DNA of 64,000 nucleotides from Aureisphaera galaxeae (GTDB lineage: Bacteria > Bacteroidota > Bacteroidia > Flavobacteriales > Flavobacteriaceae), in NCBI RefSeq assembly GCF_028561275.1, contig NZ_JAQQTF010000004.1, positions 806,001 to 870,000 on the forward strand, given 5' to 3'. Shown here piece by piece: positions 44,459 through 53,400 of this stretch. The translations under genes were made by a program, and so were the position numbers. Every line of letters begins with the position of its first letter. Position 1 is the stretch's first letter. The notes below the pieces were generated by a model, which was given only the letters and a program-made list of their open reading frames with translations, was not told where the DNA came from and searched no databases.

Positions 44459-45217
44459 ATGGAGAATCACCTACAGAAATGGGCTGTCATTTTAGGCGGC
44501 AGTAGCGGATTAGGCCTCGCCAGTGCTAGAGCGTTGGCTAAGGAAGGCTTTCATATTTGTCTGGTGCATCGGGATCGTAAGTCCGAAATGGAGACATTGC
44601 AATTGGCTATTGCCGAGATGGAATCTTTGGGTGTTCAAGTGAAATCCTTCAATAGGGATGCTTTGAAATTGGAGACCTTAAATGAAGTAGTGGAAGCGCT
44701 TCCAAATAATTCAGTGGGTGTATTGTTACATAGCATCGCCAAAGGAACGGTAAAGCCCTTATCACATATTTCTTTGGAAGATTTCAAAATTACCTTGGAT
44801 GCTATGGCCTTAAGCTGGTGGCAATGGACGGCAGCTTTGGTAGCGGAAGGGAAGTTTGCAGAAGGAGCTCAGAATTTAGCTTTTACCAGTGAAGGGAATA
44901 CCAGAGTTTGGAAGGGGTACGGAGCAGTTTCGGTAGCCAAGGCGGCCTTGGAAGCCTTAATGCGGCAAATGGCGGTAGAATACGCGCCCCATGGAATTGC
45001 TACTAATTGTATACAAGCGGGAGTAACGGATACGCCTTCCCTTCGACATATACCTGGGTACGATGCCCTTTTAAAGAGTGCCGCCCAACGGAATCCTTTT
45101 TCTAAAGTGACAACCCCCGAAGCCGTTGGTGGAGTTGTTGTTGCCTTATGTAAAGAAGGTGCTGGGTGGATTAATGGCACTGTGATCAAAGCCGATGGCG
45201 GGGAAAGTTTACGTTAA
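44459..45217 (+). CDS. Short-chain reductase with FabI-type Yx6K site
   Basis: A 252-residue SDR starting at the ATG at 44459, 1 base after the PKS stop; an in-frame ATG at 44414 lies inside the PKS gene. The cofactor motif GGSSGLGLASA is near the N-terminus. The active-site pair is Y154 and K161 (YGAVSVAK), the Y-x6-K spacing of enoyl-ACP reductases such as FabI/FabL rather than the Yx3K of ketoreductases, and VLLHSIAKG resembles the FabI VHSI segment. It probably reduces an enoyl-ACP intermediate for the operon's acyl chain. No separate ketoreductase is present, so that step may borrow the housekeeping enzyme. Confidence 0.82.
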   Translation: MENHLQKWAVILGGSSGLGLASARALAKEGFHICLVHRDRKSEMETLQLAIAEMESLGVQVKSFNRDALKLETLNEVVEALPNNSVGVLLHSIAKGTVKPLSHISLEDFKITLDAMALSWWQWTAALVAEGKFAEGAQNLAFTSEGNTRVWKGYGAVSVAKAALEALMRQMAVEYAPHGIATNCIQAGVTDTPSLRHIPGYDALLKSAAQRNPFSKVTTPEAVGGVVVALCKEGAGWINGTVIKADGGESLR

Positions 45218-45661
45218 ATGAAACATCAGGAAATCATAGCACAATTACCTTACGAAAAGCCATTCCTCTTCGTAGATGCGTTGGATGCTGTTAGTGATGA
45301 CGGAGCCCAAGGGACCTATACGTTTGCTGAAGATGAATACTTCTACCAAGGTCATTTTAAGGGAAATCCCATTACGCCCGGTGTTATTCTTACCGAATGC
45401 ATGGCCCAGATAGGTGTGGTATGTTTGGGGATTCATCTTATTGATGGCTTAACCGAAGACGATAAGATTGCCCTTGTTTCCAACGAAGTTCATTTCTATG
45501 AGCCCGTATTACCTGGTGAGAAGGTGACGGTGATTTCTGAAAAGGAATATTTCCGTTTTGGAAAATTGAAGTGTCAAGTGAAAATGCTGAATGAAAATGA
45601 AAAAGTGGTCTGCAAAGGCACCATTAGTGGCATCATTTTTCAAAATAAAAAGGAATCCTAG
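45218..45661 (+). CDS. FabZ-like 3-hydroxyacyl-ACP dehydratase
   Basis: A 147-residue hot-dog protein. The FabZ active-site pair is H46 in GHFKGNPITPGV and E60 in LTECMAQIG, with the canonical spacing of 14. It dehydrates 3-hydroxyacyl-ACP to enoyl-ACP. It starts directly after the reductase stop with no gap, and its own stop overlaps the ketosynthase GTG by 1 base (TAGTG). In context it is a dedicated dehydratase for the operon's starter chain rather than the housekeeping FabZ. Confidence 0.88.
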   Translation: MKHQEIIAQLPYEKPFLFVDALDAVSDDGAQGTYTFAEDEYFYQGHFKGNPITPGVILTECMAQIGVVCLGIHLIDGLTEDDKIALVSNEVHFYEPVLPGEKVTVISEKEYFRFGKLKCQVKMLNENEKVVCKGTISGIIFQNKKES

Positions 45662-46932
45662 TGAAACGAAGGGTAGTGATAACAGGTATGGGAATTGTAT
45701 CTCCCAATGGAGTGGGAATTCTTACCTTCCTTAAGAATATACGTTCTGGCGTCTCTGGAATTCGGCATTTCCCCAAATTAACCGAGCTTAATTTTTCTTG
45801 TCAGTTAGGCGCCCAACCTGAGGTTCCTGAAACATTACAAAAACAATACTTTACCGATCTCGAATTGCGGAATTTTAACAGCAATGGCATCTTGTATGGT
45901 GTAATGGCGGGTATGGATGCTTTGGCAGATGCAGGAATTAACGTCGCTGAAAAAGAAGGCGAACCCTTATGGGATTTGGGAGTTGTTTTCGGAACCGGGA
46001 CCAGTGGCGTAGAGAAATTTCGCGAAGCGATTTATAAATTGGATGACGGTAATGTAAGACGTTTGGGAAGCACTACAGTAATTCAGACAATGGCTAGTGG
46101 CATTAGTGCCTATTTAGGAGGTAAGATAGGAGCTGGCAATTGGGTTACCACCAATTCATCGGCCTGCGCAACCGGAACGGAAGCAGTCCTTATGGGGTAT
46201 GATCATATTGCCAATGGCAAAGCCGAACAAATGCTCTGTGGAAGTTGTAGTGATGCCAGTCCCTATGTCTGGGGTGGTTTCGATGCTATGAAAGTGACCA
46301 CGTTTAAACATAATGACACCCCCAAACAGGCGTCAAGGCCTATGAGTGCCAGTGCTAGTGGTTTTGTGCCAGGCAGTGGAGCGGGGGCGGTATTGTTGGA
46401 ATCCTTGGAAAGTGCTCAAAAACGGGGTGCTACCATCTATACGGAAGTTTTGGGTGGAAGCAGCAATAATGGTGGGCAACGTTTAGGCGGAAGCATGACG
46501 GCTCCCAATAGCAAGGCTGTGCAAAAATGTATTACAGATGCCATACGTAATGCCCAAATAACTTCAAGGGAATTGGATTACCTGAATGGGCATTTAACGG
46601 CAACGGCAAAAGATCCGACAGAGATCGCAAATTGGTGCGAGGCTTTAGGTCGAAAAGGAAAGGACTTCCCCTATATCAATTCATTAAAAGCTATGATAGG
46701 GCATGGATTGGCAGCCAGTGGCAGTATGGAGATTATTTCGACGGTATTGCAATTGCAGCATGGTTTCGTTTTTCCGAATATCAATTGTGAAGATTTGCAT
46801 CCCGAAATAAGTGAACTCATTGATCGTGAAAAGGTTCCGCAAGAGGAAATTGAAGTGCCTTTAAAAACCGCGGCAAAAGCCAGTTTTGGTTTTGGAGATG
46901 TGAATGCGTGTATTATCTTTAGAAAAATTTAG
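45661..46932 (+). CDS. Beta-ketoacyl-ACP synthase (KAS I/II family)
   Basis: A 423-residue condensing enzyme starting at GTG. The Cys-His-His site is intact: C169 in NSSACATGTE, H311 in YLNGHLTAT, H348 in SLKAMIGHGLA, with the conserved K343. It is therefore a catalytic synthase and not a chain-length factor. The first histidine motif, NGHLTAT instead of the usual NAHGTST, is unusual. It would elongate acyl-ACP with malonyl-ACP. It is followed 3 bases later by the ACP gene. Confidence 0.9.
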   Translation: MKRRVVITGMGIVSPNGVGILTFLKNIRSGVSGIRHFPKLTELNFSCQLGAQPEVPETLQKQYFTDLELRNFNSNGILYGVMAGMDALADAGINVAEKEGEPLWDLGVVFGTGTSGVEKFREAIYKLDDGNVRRLGSTTVIQTMASGISAYLGGKIGAGNWVTTNSSACATGTEAVLMGYDHIANGKAEQMLCGSCSDASPYVWGGFDAMKVTTFKHNDTPKQASRPMSASASGFVPGSGAGAVLLESLESAQKRGATIYTEVLGGSSNNGGQRLGGSMTAPNSKAVQKCITDAIRNAQITSRELDYLNGHLTATAKDPTEIANWCEALGRKGKDFPYINSLKAMIGHGLAASGSMEIISTVLQLQHGFVFPNINCEDLHPEISELIDREKVPQEEIEVPLKTAAKASFGFGDVNACIIFRKI

Positions 46933-46935
46933 TGA

Positions 46936-47187
46936 ATGACATCCGAAGCCATCTATGACCAACTACGGGACATCATAAAAGTATACTTACCAGAAGACGT
47001 TTCCGTTGATAGTATCACACCAGAAAGCCATCTAATACAAGAACTTAATATCAATTCTGCCCACCTAATCGATGTCGTTTTGGATGTGGAAGATGCCTTC
47101 AATATATCTATTAAGGATCATGAATTGCAAGCCTTGGATACTGTTTCCAACGCAATTAAATTGATTCAAGAAAAAATAAACAACTAA
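46936..47187 (+). CDS. Acyl carrier protein of the type III PKS operon
   Basis: An 83-residue acidic four-helix ACP. The phosphopantetheine serine is S41 in ELNINSAHLIDV; the usual DSL motif reads NSA here, which marks a specialised carrier distinct from housekeeping AcpP. The DVVLDVEDAFNISI helix II is well conserved for docking with partner enzymes. It is the last gene of the operon; the TerC gene begins 13 bases later and may be reached by read-through. Confidence 0.88.
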   Translation: MTSEAIYDQLRDIIKVYLPEDVSVDSITPESHLIQELNINSAHLIDVVLDVEDAFNISIKDHELQALDTVSNAIKLIQEKINN

Positions 47188-47200
47188 CTAAACCATCACC

Positions 47201-47986
47201 ATGGAAGCTTTTTTTACTGCTGAAAACTTAATTACATTACTATTGCTCATACTGTTGCAAGGGGTACTGGGGTTGGATAACCTTCTGTACATATCCATAG
47301 AGTCCAAAAGAGCTCCTTTGGATCAACAAGCCAAGGTACGCAGGCTTGGGATTGGTATGGCGATCGTACTTCGTATTGTTTTGCTGTTTGTGTTGTTGCG
47401 CCTTATCGAATTGTTCCAGGATCCGTGGTTTGAGTTCCACGATAACGGCATTTTCGAAGGATCTTTCAACCTGCACAGTATTATCATCCTCTTTGGAGGT
47501 GTTTTCATCATGTATACCGCTATGAAAGAAATATGGCATATGATGGTGATAGAGGATGAAGACGATAAACCCAAGAAACCCAAATCGGTTGGGGCGATTA
47601 TCTTTTCTATTGTCCTCATGAATTTGGTGTTCTCTTTCGACTCCATTCTCGGCGCTATCGCCCTTACAGATGTATTCCTTACGATGGCTATTGCCATTGT
47701 AATTGGTGGATTACTCATGATCTGGTTGGCTGGAAAAGTAACCGAGTTCTTAAAGAAGAACCGAATGTACGAAGTACTTGGATTGTTCATTCTTTTGGTA
47801 GTAGGAATCATGTTGCTTTCGGAAGGCGGACATTTAGCGCATCTCAAGTTATTCGGAAGCGAAATTGAAGCCATGAGCAAGGCTACTTTCTATTTCGTGA
47901 TTGCTGTGCTGGTGCTTATCGATATCGTGCAAAGTCGCTACCAGAAGAAGCTTAGCCAAGAGATTAACCGAGAATTCGACGATTAA
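47201..47986 (+). CDS. TerC-family membrane protein
   Basis: A 261-residue protein with about seven membrane helices. Family signatures are GVLGLDNLLYISIES near the N-terminus and LVFSFDSILGAIALTD in the middle, each with an acidic residue inside a helix. TerC/Alx proteins are linked to manganese export and metal handling during protein secretion in other bacteria. A charged cytosolic loop (EDEDDKPKKPK) lies between helices. The stop overlaps the rRNA methyltransferase start by 1 base (TAATG). It is probably not part of the polyketide pathway despite being only 13 bases downstream. Confidence 0.9.
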   Translation: MEAFFTAENLITLLLLILLQGVLGLDNLLYISIESKRAPLDQQAKVRRLGIGMAIVLRIVLLFVLLRLIELFQDPWFEFHDNGIFEGSFNLHSIIILFGGVFIMYTAMKEIWHMMVIEDEDDKPKKPKSVGAIIFSIVLMNLVFSFDSILGAIALTDVFLTMAIAIVIGGLLMIWLAGKVTEFLKKNRMYEVLGLFILLVVGIMLLSEGGHLAHLKLFGSEIEAMSKATFYFVIAVLVLIDIVQSRYQKKLSQEINREFDD

Positions 47987-49206
47987 TGTTTTCTATTTCT
48001 TTTCCCGAAGTAACACCGAAGGTCTTAGCCATAAAGCTTTCGGCCAAAGGGGAAAAGAGTGTTCGCAGTAACCACCCTTGGATCTTTAGCGATAGCATTG
48101 ACAAGGTTAATAAAGAAGGGGCTTCTGGAGACATTGCTGTCATCTTTAGTCATACCAAAAATAAACCCATTGGAGTTGGTTTGTATGACCCAAGTTCTCC
48201 CATTCGCATTAAAATGGTTCACTTTGGAAGTGGAGCTAAGTTAGATGCCTCCTTTTTCGAAAGTAAGATTAATGAAGCCTATTCCAAACGAGCATCCTTA
48301 TTGAAAACAGAAACGAATAGCTATCGTTTACTATTTGGGGAAAATGATGGGTTTCCAAGCTTGATAGCCGATGTGTACGATACTGTTTTGGTGGTGAAGC
48401 TGTATTCCGCTATTTGGTTTCCCTTTTTGAAAGTCATATTAGAGTTACTCATAAAAACTTCCGAGGCAAGCTGTTGCGTATTGCGTTTAAGTAGGAACCT
48501 TCAGCAAAACAATTCCCATAACCTAGAAGATGGAATGGTGGCGTTTGGTGCGTTGGAAGACGAAGTGGTACCCTTTGTAGAACACGGAGTGAACTTTTCA
48601 GCCAATGTGATTAAAGGTCACAAAACGGGCTATTTCTTGGATCATAGAGCGAACCGAAAACGGGTAGGGGAGCTATCTGAAGGAAAAACCGTGTTGGATG
48701 TATTCAGTTATGCGGGAGGCTTTTCGGTACATGCCTTGGTGGGTGGCGCCACTGAAGTGACTAGTTTGGATATTAGCAAACAAGCGTTGGAAGTCGCTCA
48801 AGAAAATGCAAAATTGAATGATGTCTCAGGAGTTCATATCACCCTTGCAGGAGACGCCTTTGCTGAGATGAACCGCTTGGTTGAAAATAGAAAACAGTAC
48901 GATATTGTAGTGGTAGATCCGCCTAGTTTTGCCAAGAGCGCCAAGGAAATCACCTTAGCCAAAAAGAAATATGCGCAATTGGCGATTTTAGGGGCACAAT
49001 TGGTAGCTGTTAAGGGTTTACTGGTTTTGGCATCCTGTTCTTCACGAGTAACGGCCCCAGATTTCTTCGATATCAACGCAAAGGCGTTGGAAGCATCCGG
49101 AAGAACGTTTCGAATGGAGGATAAGACCTATCACGATGTAGATCATCCCATCGGATTTCCAGAAGGAGCTTATCTTAAGTGCGGATATTACCGTTTCAGC
49201 AATTAA
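47986..49206 (+). CDS. Class I rRNA methyltransferase (RlmI-like, PUA domain)
   Basis: A 406-residue protein. The N-terminal PUA-like domain includes NHPWIFSDSIDKV. The catalytic Rossmann fold has TVLDVFSYAGGFSVHAL (motif I), VTSLDISKQALEVAQENAKLN, and DIVVVDPPSFAKS (motif IV, DPP). RlmI methylates C5 of a 23S rRNA cytosine in E. coli; the same activity is likely. It is coupled to terC, and its last 4 bases overlap the convergent gluconate permease gene. Confidence 0.9.
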   Translation: MFSISFPEVTPKVLAIKLSAKGEKSVRSNHPWIFSDSIDKVNKEGASGDIAVIFSHTKNKPIGVGLYDPSSPIRIKMVHFGSGAKLDASFFESKINEAYSKRASLLKTETNSYRLLFGENDGFPSLIADVYDTVLVVKLYSAIWFPFLKVILELLIKTSEASCCVLRLSRNLQQNNSHNLEDGMVAFGALEDEVVPFVEHGVNFSANVIKGHKTGYFLDHRANRKRVGELSEGKTVLDVFSYAGGFSVHALVGGATEVTSLDISKQALEVAQENAKLNDVSGVHITLAGDAFAEMNRLVENRKQYDIVVVDPPSFAKSAKEITLAKKKYAQLAILGAQLVAVKGLLVLASCSSRVTAPDFFDINAKALEASGRTFRMEDKTYHDVDHPIGFPEGAYLKCGYYRFSN

Positions 49207-50543
49207 ACGAAGATTGAAATTAGGCCAACGAATGTAATCCCCACTAATGCTAGGACGGTGGTCATGACCGTAAAGCTTCGGAAGGTTTGTTTCTCCGTCA
49301 TTCCCATATATTTACATACCATCCAGAATCCGCTATCATTCACGTGCGACAATATGGTCGCTCCAGAGGCTATGGCAATGACCAATAAAGCTGTGTCGAT
49401 AGCACCTAAGGGATCCGTTTCCAATAATGAAGCTACCACACCAGCAGCCGTGATCATGGCTACGGTGGCAGATCCTTGCAGGATGCGTACGAGCGCAGCA
49501 ATGATGAACGAAACTACTAAGATTCCCAGACCCAATTCCTTGAAGTAGTCGGCCATCATGGTTCCGGTACCTGTTTCAATAAGCATTTGTTTAAAAACGC
49601 CTCCAGCACCCGTGAGTAGAATGATAATTCCTGCAGGGGCTAATGATTTTCCTGTAATGGTTTGCAAGGTTTTGGCCGTGTTTCCTCTTTTAATTCCCAA
49701 TACATACCACGCAATGAGATTGGCTAGGATTAAGGCGACAAAGGGATGGCCGATCATTTTGGCCCAGTTTTTCACACTTTCTGAAGCCCAAGAGGCCATA
49801 TCGCTATTTAGGAATGTGTTACCCACGATTAGGAAAATCGGTAATGCAATAATGCTGAAAATCATCCAGACGGAAGGGCGTTTGCCATCTTCCTGTTCAA
49901 TATCGGAAAGTAGGGCAGGTGCATCGATATGGATTTTCTTTGCTATATATCGTCCGAATATGGGTCCGCTTATTATGGCGGTAGGTATTCCGACAATAAA
50001 TCCAAAAACAATTACCCATCCTAAATCTGCTTTCAATATATCGGCTACTGCCACGGGACCAGGAGTAGGTGGGATGAAGGTATGAGTTACCGCAAGTCCA
50101 GCTAATAAGGGGATTCCGTATAACAGCAAAGATTTTTTAGAGGTTCGCTGCAAGGAATAGATCATAGGAACGAGGATGATAAAGGCCACATCGAAGAACA
50201 CAGGAATAGCAATAAGAAACCCAGTGAGCATGAGCGCCCAGGAAGTTCCCTTTTCTTTGAAACGACTTAGTAAGAAAGAAGCGACAGCTTCCGCACCTCC
50301 AGAATGTTCCAAGATAGCCCCGAACATGGCTCCGAGACCCACGACAACGGCCACAAAGCCCAGTGTACTGCCCATTCCTTCCTGTATGGTCACTATGATT
50401 TGATACGGATCCATGCCAGCAATGATCCCCACGATGATACTTGCAATGAGTAGGGCAATGAAGGCCTGGATTCTAAAACGTAATATAAGCAGTAGGAGGG
50501 CAGCGATGCCCACAAAGATGGCAATGAGTAAAGTACTATCCAT
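49203..50543 (-). CDS. gntP: Gluconate:H+ symporter
   Basis: A 446-residue inner-membrane permease from the ATG at 50543 (MDSTLLIAIF); a TTG-type extension of 26 codons runs back into the gnd gene and is not needed. About twelve helices are visible. GntP features include GAMFGAILEHSGGAEAVA, FIPPTPGPVAVADIL and ILSHVNDSGFWMV. It imports gluconate with protons. It is the last gene of the operon, overlapping gnd by 8 bases, downstream of gluconokinase and gluconolactonase. Confidence 0.92.
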   Translation of the reverse strand: MDSTLLIAIFVGIAALLLLILRFRIQAFIALLIASIIVGIIAGMDPYQIIVTIQEGMGSTLGFVAVVVGLGAMFGAILEHSGGAEAVASFLLSRFKEKGTSWALMLTGFLIAIPVFFDVAFIILVPMIYSLQRTSKKSLLLYGIPLLAGLAVTHTFIPPTPGPVAVADILKADLGWVIVFGFIVGIPTAIISGPIFGRYIAKKIHIDAPALLSDIEQEDGKRPSVWMIFSIIALPIFLIVGNTFLNSDMASWASESVKNWAKMIGHPFVALILANLIAWYVLGIKRGNTAKTLQTITGKSLAPAGIIILLTGAGGVFKQMLIETGTGTMMADYFKELGLGILVVSFIIAALVRILQGSATVAMITAAGVVASLLETDPLGAIDTALLVIAIASGATILSHVNDSGFWMVCKYMGMTEKQTFRSFTVMTTVLALVGITFVGLISIFV

Positions 50544-51933
50544 TATTGGTCCAGTTAGTGGTGAAGGATTCGTTTTCGGGACGATCGTTTCGTCTATAGG
50601 TATGTGCTCCAAATTCATCACGCTGTGCTTGGATGATATGAGCAGAAGATTGCGCAGTGGTTATGAATGCATAATAATTGTAACTTTCTGAAATACAACT
50701 ATTTAATAATCTATATTTCAATGAATAAATCAAGGTGTAAAGAAACGGCTTTTCGCTTTTCAAAATGGTTCGAAGTATGGTGCGATCATCGAGAATTGAT
50801 GTATGGTTTTTGAATACATCAACAAAACTCTCCATGAGTTGGGATTTAATGATACAGCCTTCGGTCCAAATCCTCGCCAATTCCGATAGATTGATATTCC
50901 AGTTGTGGGCATCAGAGGCAGCTCGGATCACTTCGAACCCTTGATGATGATTTAGTATACGACAAGCACGATAAGTTGCCGCTAAGGCTTCGAGACTTGG
51001 TACTTCATCTATGGCGTGTCCAGGGATGGCCTTGCTAAGCTTCATCCTTTCCTCTTTTTTAGAAGAAAGGTAACGCGCGGTTACCGCAGCATTGATGGTG
51101 GGTGTGGGGATACCTAATTGAAAAGCCAATTGAGAAGTCCATGACCCCGTCCCTTTGTTCCCAGCTTTGTCTAATACTTTATCAATTAGATAGTCATCTC
51201 CTTCCTTTTTTTGAAGGATAGTGGCTGTTATACCCAGTAAGTAACTTTTGTGATCGCCTTTGTTCCACTTTATGAAAATGGCTGCGATTTCTTCATTGGA
51301 ATGGGTAGGAGAGAGGATGGCATAGCAATCGGCAATGAGTTGCATTTCTGCATATTCAATTCCGTTGTGAACGGTCTTTACCAAATGCCCTGAACCATCG
51401 GGACCAATCCATGAAACACAAGGTTTCCCATCGTTGTCCTTGGCAGCAATAGCTTCTAATATAGGTTGAAACTGCAAATACGCTTCCTGTTTTCCTCCGG
51501 GCATAATACAAGGGCCATGAAGGGCGCCCTGTTCGCCGCCGGATACACCAACACCCAAGAATTCGATATCGTTTTCTTTCAATTCTTGCACGCGTCGTTG
51601 GGTATCCTTGAAATGGGAGTTACCACCATCAGCGATGATATCGCCTGAGTCCAGTAGCGGCTTAAGTTCAGAAACTACAGCATCTACGGCGGCTCCTGCA
51701 GTAACCATAAGTATAATTTTCCTGGGAGATTGCAAAGAGTTCACGAATTTAGATAGATTAGTGAAGCCTTGTGCATTATCTGAGGCATCTTTCAGGAAAT
51801 TAGGTACGATATCCTTCTCGGCTTCTGTCCATCGGTTGTATGCGGAAACCGAAAAGTCTTTAGATAGCATATTCTTAGCTAGGCTTCTGCCCATAACTCC
51901 CAATCCGATTATCCCTATGTCTGATTTAAGCAT
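50536..51933 (-). CDS. gnd: 6-phosphogluconate dehydrogenase (decarboxylating)
   Basis: A 465-residue enzyme of the oxidative pentose phosphate pathway, converting 6-phosphogluconate to ribulose 5-phosphate and CO2. The ATG at 51933 begins MLKSDIGIIGLGVMGRSLA, the NAD(P)-binding motif; a TTG two codons earlier is the alternative. Substrate residues lie in GVSGGEQGALHGPCIMPGG and VKTVHNGIEYAEMQL, and the C-terminal tail AQRDEFGAHTYRR is typical. It is coupled by overlaps to gntK (8 bases) and gntP (8 bases). Confidence 0.95.
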   Translation of the reverse strand: MLKSDIGIIGLGVMGRSLAKNMLSKDFSVSAYNRWTEAEKDIVPNFLKDASDNAQGFTNLSKFVNSLQSPRKIILMVTAGAAVDAVVSELKPLLDSGDIIADGGNSHFKDTQRRVQELKENDIEFLGVGVSGGEQGALHGPCIMPGGKQEAYLQFQPILEAIAAKDNDGKPCVSWIGPDGSGHLVKTVHNGIEYAEMQLIADCYAILSPTHSNEEIAAIFIKWNKGDHKSYLLGITATILQKKEGDDYLIDKVLDKAGNKGTGSWTSQLAFQLGIPTPTINAAVTARYLSSKKEERMKLSKAIPGHAIDEVPSLEALAATYRACRILNHHQGFEVIRAASDAHNWNINLSELARIWTEGCIIKSQLMESFVDVFKNHTSILDDRTILRTILKSEKPFLYTLIYSLKYRLLNSCISESYNYYAFITTAQSSAHIIQAQRDEFGAHTYRRNDRPENESFTTNWTNNG

Positions 51934-52426
51934 ATCCAAAACGTTTTATAATGGATTCAACAATTCTTCTAGGGTTGATGCGAACATCAACATGGTATCC
52001 ATATTCGGGAGCTTCCAAAGCATCAAATTGGGACTGTAGCATATCTGCCTTCATGAAATGGTTTCGGTTCTTCATGCGTTCAAAAATGGTTTCAAAAGAG
52101 CCTGTAAGAAACACCCAATCGACTGTCGTGTGCGTCTCAAGTATCTTTCTGTAGGATTCCTTTAAAGCCGAGCAGGCTAAAACCCCACCTTCCTTTTTAT
52201 TCCAAGAACGGATCTCTTCAGAGAGCTTCTTTAGCCAAGGATAGCGGTCCTCATCATTGAGGGGTTGGCCGCTTTTCATTTTATCAATATTGCTTTGCGG
52301 ATGAAAATCATCCGCATCATAGAATGGAATTTCAAGGGCATGGGCCAATTTCTTTCCAATAGTGCTTTTACCACTACCGCTAACACCCAATACTACTATG
52401 ACTTTATTTCGCTCCAAAGAAATCAC
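51926..52426 (-). CDS. gntK: Gluconokinase
   Basis: A 166-residue P-loop kinase starting at GTG. Walker A is GVSGSGKS near residue 15, then FYDADDFHPQSNIDKM, the gluconate-binding segment typical of GntK, and CSALKESYRKIL. It phosphorylates gluconate to 6-phosphogluconate, the substrate of the next gene. Its start lies within the 3' end of the gluconolactonase gene (23-base overlap). Confidence 0.93.
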   Translation of the reverse strand: MISLERNKVIVVLGVSGSGKSTIGKKLAHALEIPFYDADDFHPQSNIDKMKSGQPLNDEDRYPWLKKLSEEIRSWNKKEGGVLACSALKESYRKILETHTTVDWVFLTGSFETIFERMKNRNHFMKADMLQSQFDALEAPEYGYHVDVRINPRRIVESIIKRFGYA

Positions 52427-53387
52427 TTTTTACACCAGCTACTCCTGGATTCGCAACAAAAATAGAGCCCGCTAACGGATACTGTTCTTTTTCAGCTTCG
52501 GTCATGTCCACACTAGCAGTGGTGATATAAAGAACATTTAGGTTAGGTCCTCCAAAAGCACAGGCCGTCACATTATGTGCAGGTACCTCAATCTTGGAAA
52601 TAAGCGCTCCTGTTTTGGGATTGAAACGGGCTACTGCATTACCATTCCACATGCCTACCCAAAGCATGTCTTCGCTGTCTATCGCCATACCATCTGGAAA
52701 ACCATCTTTGGGATCTACAGTAACCACGGCACGCTCATTGGAAATAGTGGCCGTTTCAACATCATAATCATACGCTCTAATGGTAGCTGTGGGTGTATCG
52801 ATATAATACATGGTCTTGTGGTCTGATGTCCAAACAATTCCATTAGAAATGGTCACGCTATCAATCATCTTTTCAGTCTTACCTTGTTCGTCGATCTTGT
52901 ATACGCTCCCTTTGGGTTCGCTTTGCTCCAGGTGCATGGAGCCCACCCAAAGATTACCATTGGGGTCGCATTTACCATCATTGAATCGATTGATGGTCAA
53001 TTCTTTTTCTACATCAGAAAGTATTGCTAAGGAGCCATTTACAGTATTCAGCATATACACACCATCTTCTAGTGCTACCAAAGCCAAAGAATCGTTCTTA
53101 GGAACCACAGTTCCGATTAAAGAAGGAGTGGGGAAGGACCTATTTTTTTTGGTTTCAGGATTATATATGTGTAATTGTTTTCCTAGAATATCTACCCAAT
53201 AAAATTCTTGGGTTTTGTGGTTCCAAAAAGCACCCTCACCCAATTCGGCTTTAATTTTATATTCTAATTTGGCAAGATTTGGAGTTTCCATTTCGGTTTC
53301 CACAATAGGGATTTGTGTATCTTTTTGTTTGCAGCTAAAGGATAAAGTGCAAAGTAAAATTATGGTTAATAGAAGGTTAGCTTTCAT
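52404..53387 (-). CDS. SMP-30/gluconolactonase-like lipoprotein
   Basis: A 327-residue lipoprotein (lipobox LSFSC). The six-bladed propeller of the SMP-30/gluconolactonase/LRE family shows LGEGAFW (metal Glu), NRFNDGKCDPNGNLWVGS, SNGIVWTSD (Asn) and DGMAID (Asp). It opens sugar lactones such as gluconolactone outside the cytoplasm, giving gluconate for import. It is the first gene of the gluconate operon; an inverted repeat at 53401-53425 sits just before its start. Calcium or zinc is the usual cofactor. Confidence 0.9.
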   Translation of the reverse strand: MKANLLLTIILLCTLSFSCKQKDTQIPIVETEMETPNLAKLEYKIKAELGEGAFWNHKTQEFYWVDILGKQLHIYNPETKKNRSFPTPSLIGTVVPKNDSLALVALEDGVYMLNTVNGSLAILSDVEKELTINRFNDGKCDPNGNLWVGSMHLEQSEPKGSVYKIDEQGKTEKMIDSVTISNGIVWTSDHKTMYYIDTPTATIRAYDYDVETATISNERAVVTVDPKDGFPDGMAIDSEDMLWVGMWNGNAVARFNPKTGALISKIEVPAHNVTACAFGGPNLNVLYITTASVDMTEAEKEQYPLAGSIFVANPGVAGVKSDFFGAK

Positions 53388-53400
53388 TAATTGGAATGTT

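Noticed and set aside
47323-47880. Minus-strand open frame of 185 codons opposite terC
   Set aside because: Antisense of a membrane protein gene with good codon pattern on the plus strand; no recognisable family.
49558-50085. Plus-strand open frame of 175 codons opposite gntP
   Set aside because: Antisense shadow; the minus strand encodes a clear transporter with family motifs.
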